Of a stretch of 64,000 nt of DNA, positions 60,892-64,000 are shown in pieces (the stretch's first letter is position 1; each line of letters starts with the position of its first letter). The notes beneath the pieces are model-generated. The model made no database searches. It saw only the letters and a program-made list of their open reading frames with translations, and was not told the origin of the DNA. Position numbers and translations under genes: made by a program. Source of the stretch: Chrysoperla carnea (taxonomy: Eukaryota; Arthropoda; Insecta; Neuroptera; Chrysopidae); the NCBI RefSeq assembly GCF_905475395.1, contig NC_058338.1, positions 77,635,435 through 77,699,434 of the forward strand, read 5' to 3'.

Positions 60892-61994
60892 CTTTAATTT
60901 TTATTTTATTTAAAAATTAATTAAAATCAATTTGTATAATTTTTTCTGATATAATTCATCAGGTTATGTACACGTCATTTCATTATTGTCAAAAGTAAAT
61001 GTGATGTGTAGAATTTTTTTATGTGGGATTATATTGGGTGCGTTCACCATGGTCAATATAAATACAAATTAAACGAATATTAAGAACTACTTAAAAAGCG
61101 GTCCACTTCCTGATTAATAGTACAAATTTTTATCGCCATTTCCCGGGATTTATCTGATTTGAATTTAAATATTTTTTAAGCCTTAAAAATGGTAAGTACA
61201 AGTATTGTCATCTGGTAGTCGAAATTGTAACTACTGAATTCGGATCTTCTGTTAATTAGTACGAATTATTATCGCCAGTTGATGAGTTCTAACTCCCAGT
61301 TATCAATAGGCCTTTTCATCATGTCATAAGCGCAAGTGCAGAGTTTATTTTTTCGTACTGACAGCAGTAGGACTAAGATAGAAGATATTTGTTATTCATT
61401 TTATCACATTGATTATAAATCATTTAGTATGAAAGGAATGTGAATCGTGATTTTAAAATGAAAAGCCCTATAAGCGGTCGTGTCAATGTGGCTCAACGAG
61501 AAAAATTTGAAATATTTTATTAAAACAAAATGGAAATACTTATAATCAGCAAAGTTTATAAGATAAGTTTTACTAATTTTTCGTGTGATTATGTTTTCTG
61601 TAAGCTAGTAAAATTGTGGAAAATAAATTTTACTACTATTTAACAAGGAAAGCCTCTAATGATTTTACTCACCACGGCTCGTAAAATTTTTTCCGCAAAT
61701 TTAATATCATTGGGCGGTATTAAATAAAAAATTTCAGACCTTGTTATTATGTTTTTCAAAATTTGTTAATATTTATACTCAAGGTCGATATATTTACATA
61801 TTTTGAACAATTAAATTAATTATAAAAGTGGGATCAAATTTGCCTACTGTTGAAAAATCACAGAATGATTATAAATTTTTTTATTAGTCATACGAGATTT
61901 ACAGGCAGGGCAAGCAATCCCCTGTTGCGGGATAATAAAAAAAAATCATACAAAAGTAAAAAAAAAAATTATTTATTTAATGTTTTGTTATTGT
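60892..61994. other. Spacer between TTC36 and SEC22
   Basis: Both neighbouring genes are on the minus strand, so the SEC22 promoter and the TTC36 3' UTR must lie here. A weak direct repeat (TAATAGTACAAATTTTTATC near 61115, TAATTAGTACGAATTATTAT near 61253) is the only structure I see. No exon is supported. Confidence 0.5.
61972..61977 (-). terminator. Polyadenylation signal of TTC36
   Basis: AATAAA on the minus strand 17 bases after the TTC36 stop codon. Confidence 0.65.
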
Positions 61995-63435
61995 TTAATA
62001 TTTTTCGAGTTGAAACACTTTCTTCAAAGTTGCATTACATAAAGTTGCATAAGGATTTAATTTCACCATCTATAAAAATAGAACAGAAAATAAACGAATT
62101 AATTCTGAAAACAACAATAGAACTTTCATTTTTATTCACATACATTTTTCCATTCCCGACTCTTGGTTAAATGATTTCCAAAAGCGTTCAATTACACTTT
62201 TAATATTATTAACCTATATTTATTCACATAATCAGAAATTTTGAAGCTTTTACATAAATTAGCTAACCATTTTTTTACTATAACTTTTTCACAAAAATGT
62301 TTAATGAGTAAACAAAAAATGAGACAAATTAAAACTTTCTAGTTTAAGCACTCTTCCTCGGGAGCCTAGTACATTTTCGTGCAGACGTACATCTCTCAAA
62401 AATGTTTCATCATGTTTTTTCGCATTTCATTTCGCGAAAGTTACAAACATTCTACGTTTAATTTTCCTTTCAGAAAGGATCATTTTTTATTAATAAGAAA
62501 TCGTACTATGTCAAACGTACCTGTTCTTTTGCAAATTGACTTCCTAAAGATGCAGCTTTTTGAAAATCTTCTATAGCTTCAGCGTCACGACGATGTTTAA
62601 AATGTAATATCCCACGTTGACAAAGTGCTTTACAATAAATATCACCTTTCGAATAACATAATTGAATTGCACTTTGTATATCTTCAAGTGCAGCTTCATC
62701 ATCATTTAAGAGACGATAAACTTGTGCTCTATTATTGTAAAGTGATGCATGATTTGGAGCAGTTTCAATTGCTTTTGTAAGTATGGCAATAGCTTCTTGT
62801 AGTTTACCATTTTCAGCTAAACGAATTCCTTGTACTTCTAATTGATTTGTTTCACTCAAATTTAAATTTTCATTTATTTCTTCACCTAAATTTTTGTCAT
62901 AAAATGAGAATTTATTTATTTAATAATAATAATATTAATAATAAAATATAAGAGGGGTACCGCAAATAGATATATAATACCTAGACCAGGATATCGTCTA
63001 TGCTCTCCTTGAGAACAACGTGTCACCCGAAGACGATACTTCTCCAGGTAAGAGAGGCTATTTTAAGCAGCTGAAGCTATAGATTCTGACGAGGTCAGAC
63101 GCCAGGATTAATGGATCCGAGATGTCGGTCCAAAACATTCTGAATCTGACTCCCTGCAGATTTCTGCAGGTGCAATTAATATGTACGGAGGTTTCATCGT
63201 CCTGAAGCATGTTATGAAGGTTGTAGTCGACAATGTCCTACTGTCTTTCTCAACTGTTCTCTAGCATTTATTTATACAAAATTAAATCAATTTATTTACC
63301 TATATGCTCTTCTTCTAAAGCAGATTCATGAAAACATGTATTAGAAAATGATATCGCTTCATTATTTTTACTAAAAATGCTATTTAAAATATCTTCATCA
63401 TTAGCACTTAACGTATTTTCATTTAATTCGGACAT
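61995..63435 (-). CDS. TTC36: Tetratricopeptide repeat protein 36
   Basis: Small helical TPR adaptor of about 191 aa; the vertebrate protein is about 189. Three coding exons: 63435-63300, 62885-62521 and 62069-61995, all GT-AG with matching phases. The N-terminal exon (MSELNENTLSANDEDILNS) is poorly conserved in kind. Exon 2 holds the TPR units, with LEVQGIRLAENGKLQEAI, PNHASLYNNRAQVYRLL and a third repeat with KALCQRGILHFKHRRD. The short last exon, MVKLNPYATLCNATLKKVF, matches the conserved end of the family and confirms the model even though it is too small to stand out by length. In vertebrates the protein is linked to HSP70 binding and tyrosine breakdown in liver; the insect role is unknown to me. 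Intron 1 contains a GC-richer island. Confidence 0.95.
62955..63265. other. GC-richer island in TTC36 intron 1
   Basis: About 310 bases of clearly less AT-rich sequence within an AT-rich intron. The plus strand has a short open stretch (DQDIVYALLENNVSPEDDTS) that ends after about 40 codons and includes a good donor-like CTCCAG-GTAAGAG. A second stretch (ILTRSDARINGSEMSVQN) follows in another frame. I do not recognise either. It could be a captured gene fragment, an old transposon or an exon of an antisense transcript. Confidence 0.4.
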
Positions 63436-64000
63436 TTTTAAGAAAGAAAAACAATGTTTTTCCGAATATTATAACTTATTAATTAATTTTCTAATGCGTA
63501 TATATTTAAATTATTTTAAAAATAATTTTATATTTAAAAAAATTAACAAATATCTCATTTGCATATTATGATAATATTTATAAAATTATTTAAAAAAACT
63601 TGTTTTAAAACCAGTTGAATATTTTATTAAATAACTTAATAAATTATTGTCATCAAAATGAAATGCATACTGCACTTACAGAAGTTTCTTAAAGTTGACG
63701 AACGCTATACTGAGATTGTACGAAGAAAATTTGATTATCCCAACATCTCTCTGTATTAGTCGTCAAGGGGATCCAGAAGTAGTGTGACGAAAAACTATTT
63801 AATCCATCGGGAACTTTTTTAAAATGGAGTGAAAAATAAGTTGTATCGGTTTTGATAATATTTTATCACTACATTTCTTTCGACGTTTCTTTTTCAGATT
63901 CCCACCTAACAGGGGTTGAAAAGGTAAAAATCAGTTCTTAGGATAGTTATGAATATAACCTTTTTGGTGCTTAATTTTGAGTCTGAAATATTTCGACATA
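63436..64000. other. Right flank, upstream of TTC36
   Basis: The promoter side of TTC36. AT-rich, with no exon or repeat that I can support. The open frame at 63377-63571 overlaps TTC36 exon 1 in antisense and looks incidental. Confidence 0.5.

Noticed and set aside
1-64000. CRISPR array, bacterial operon, rRNA or integrated virus
   Set aside because: No regularly spaced identical repeats, no Shine-Dalgarno-led gene runs, no conserved rRNA blocks and no viral domain were seen.

Overview
This is nuclear DNA from a eukaryote, almost certainly an insect. It is strongly AT-rich. Its genes are split by GT-AG introns into exons whose phases join cleanly, and one gene carries an arthropod-type ZAD domain. 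Large parts consist of decayed DNA transposons and MITEs. The sequence alone does not let me name the order or species. There is no sign of bacterial operons, CRISPR arrays or viral genes.

Layout: (1) 2.0-8.05 kb, plus strand: an eight-exon ZAD/C2H2 zinc-finger gene. Its last intron holds two identical tRNA-Glu(UUC) genes in opposite orientation. (2) 10.06-16.44 kb, minus strand: five coding exons of the beta subunit of mitochondrial ADP-forming succinyl-CoA ligase (SUCLA2 type), with a decayed mariner-like transposon and a foldback element in its introns. (3) 16.4-27.8 kb: a gene-poor stretch of repeats. (4) 27.77-53.85 kb, minus strand: Sec16, the scaffold of endoplasmic-reticulum exit sites, in 14 coding exons (about 2078 aa). 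Its introns hold at least eight inverted-repeat elements, a Helitron helicase remnant and an intronless 285-codon ORF (33281-34138) that I do not recognise. (5) 55.46-56.84 kb, plus strand: a short C2H2 gene whose last finger is cut off. (6) 58.42-60.89 kb, minus strand: the R-SNARE SEC22. (7) 61.99-63.44 kb, minus strand: the tetratricopeptide protein TTC36.

Sec16 and Sec22 both act in traffic between ER and Golgi, and they lie close together on one strand with only a zinc-finger gene between them. This may be coincidence. The other genes have no evident functional link.

My gene models were built by hand from splice sites, reading phase and knowledge of the families. For each multi-exon gene the summed exon length is a multiple of three, which is a strong internal check. 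Untranslated exons and promoters could not be placed. I found no convincing new multi-gene system. The best candidates for something undescribed are the nested ORF inside Sec16, the mirrored tRNA pair, the several families of foldback elements, and a GC-richer patch in TTC36 intron 1.
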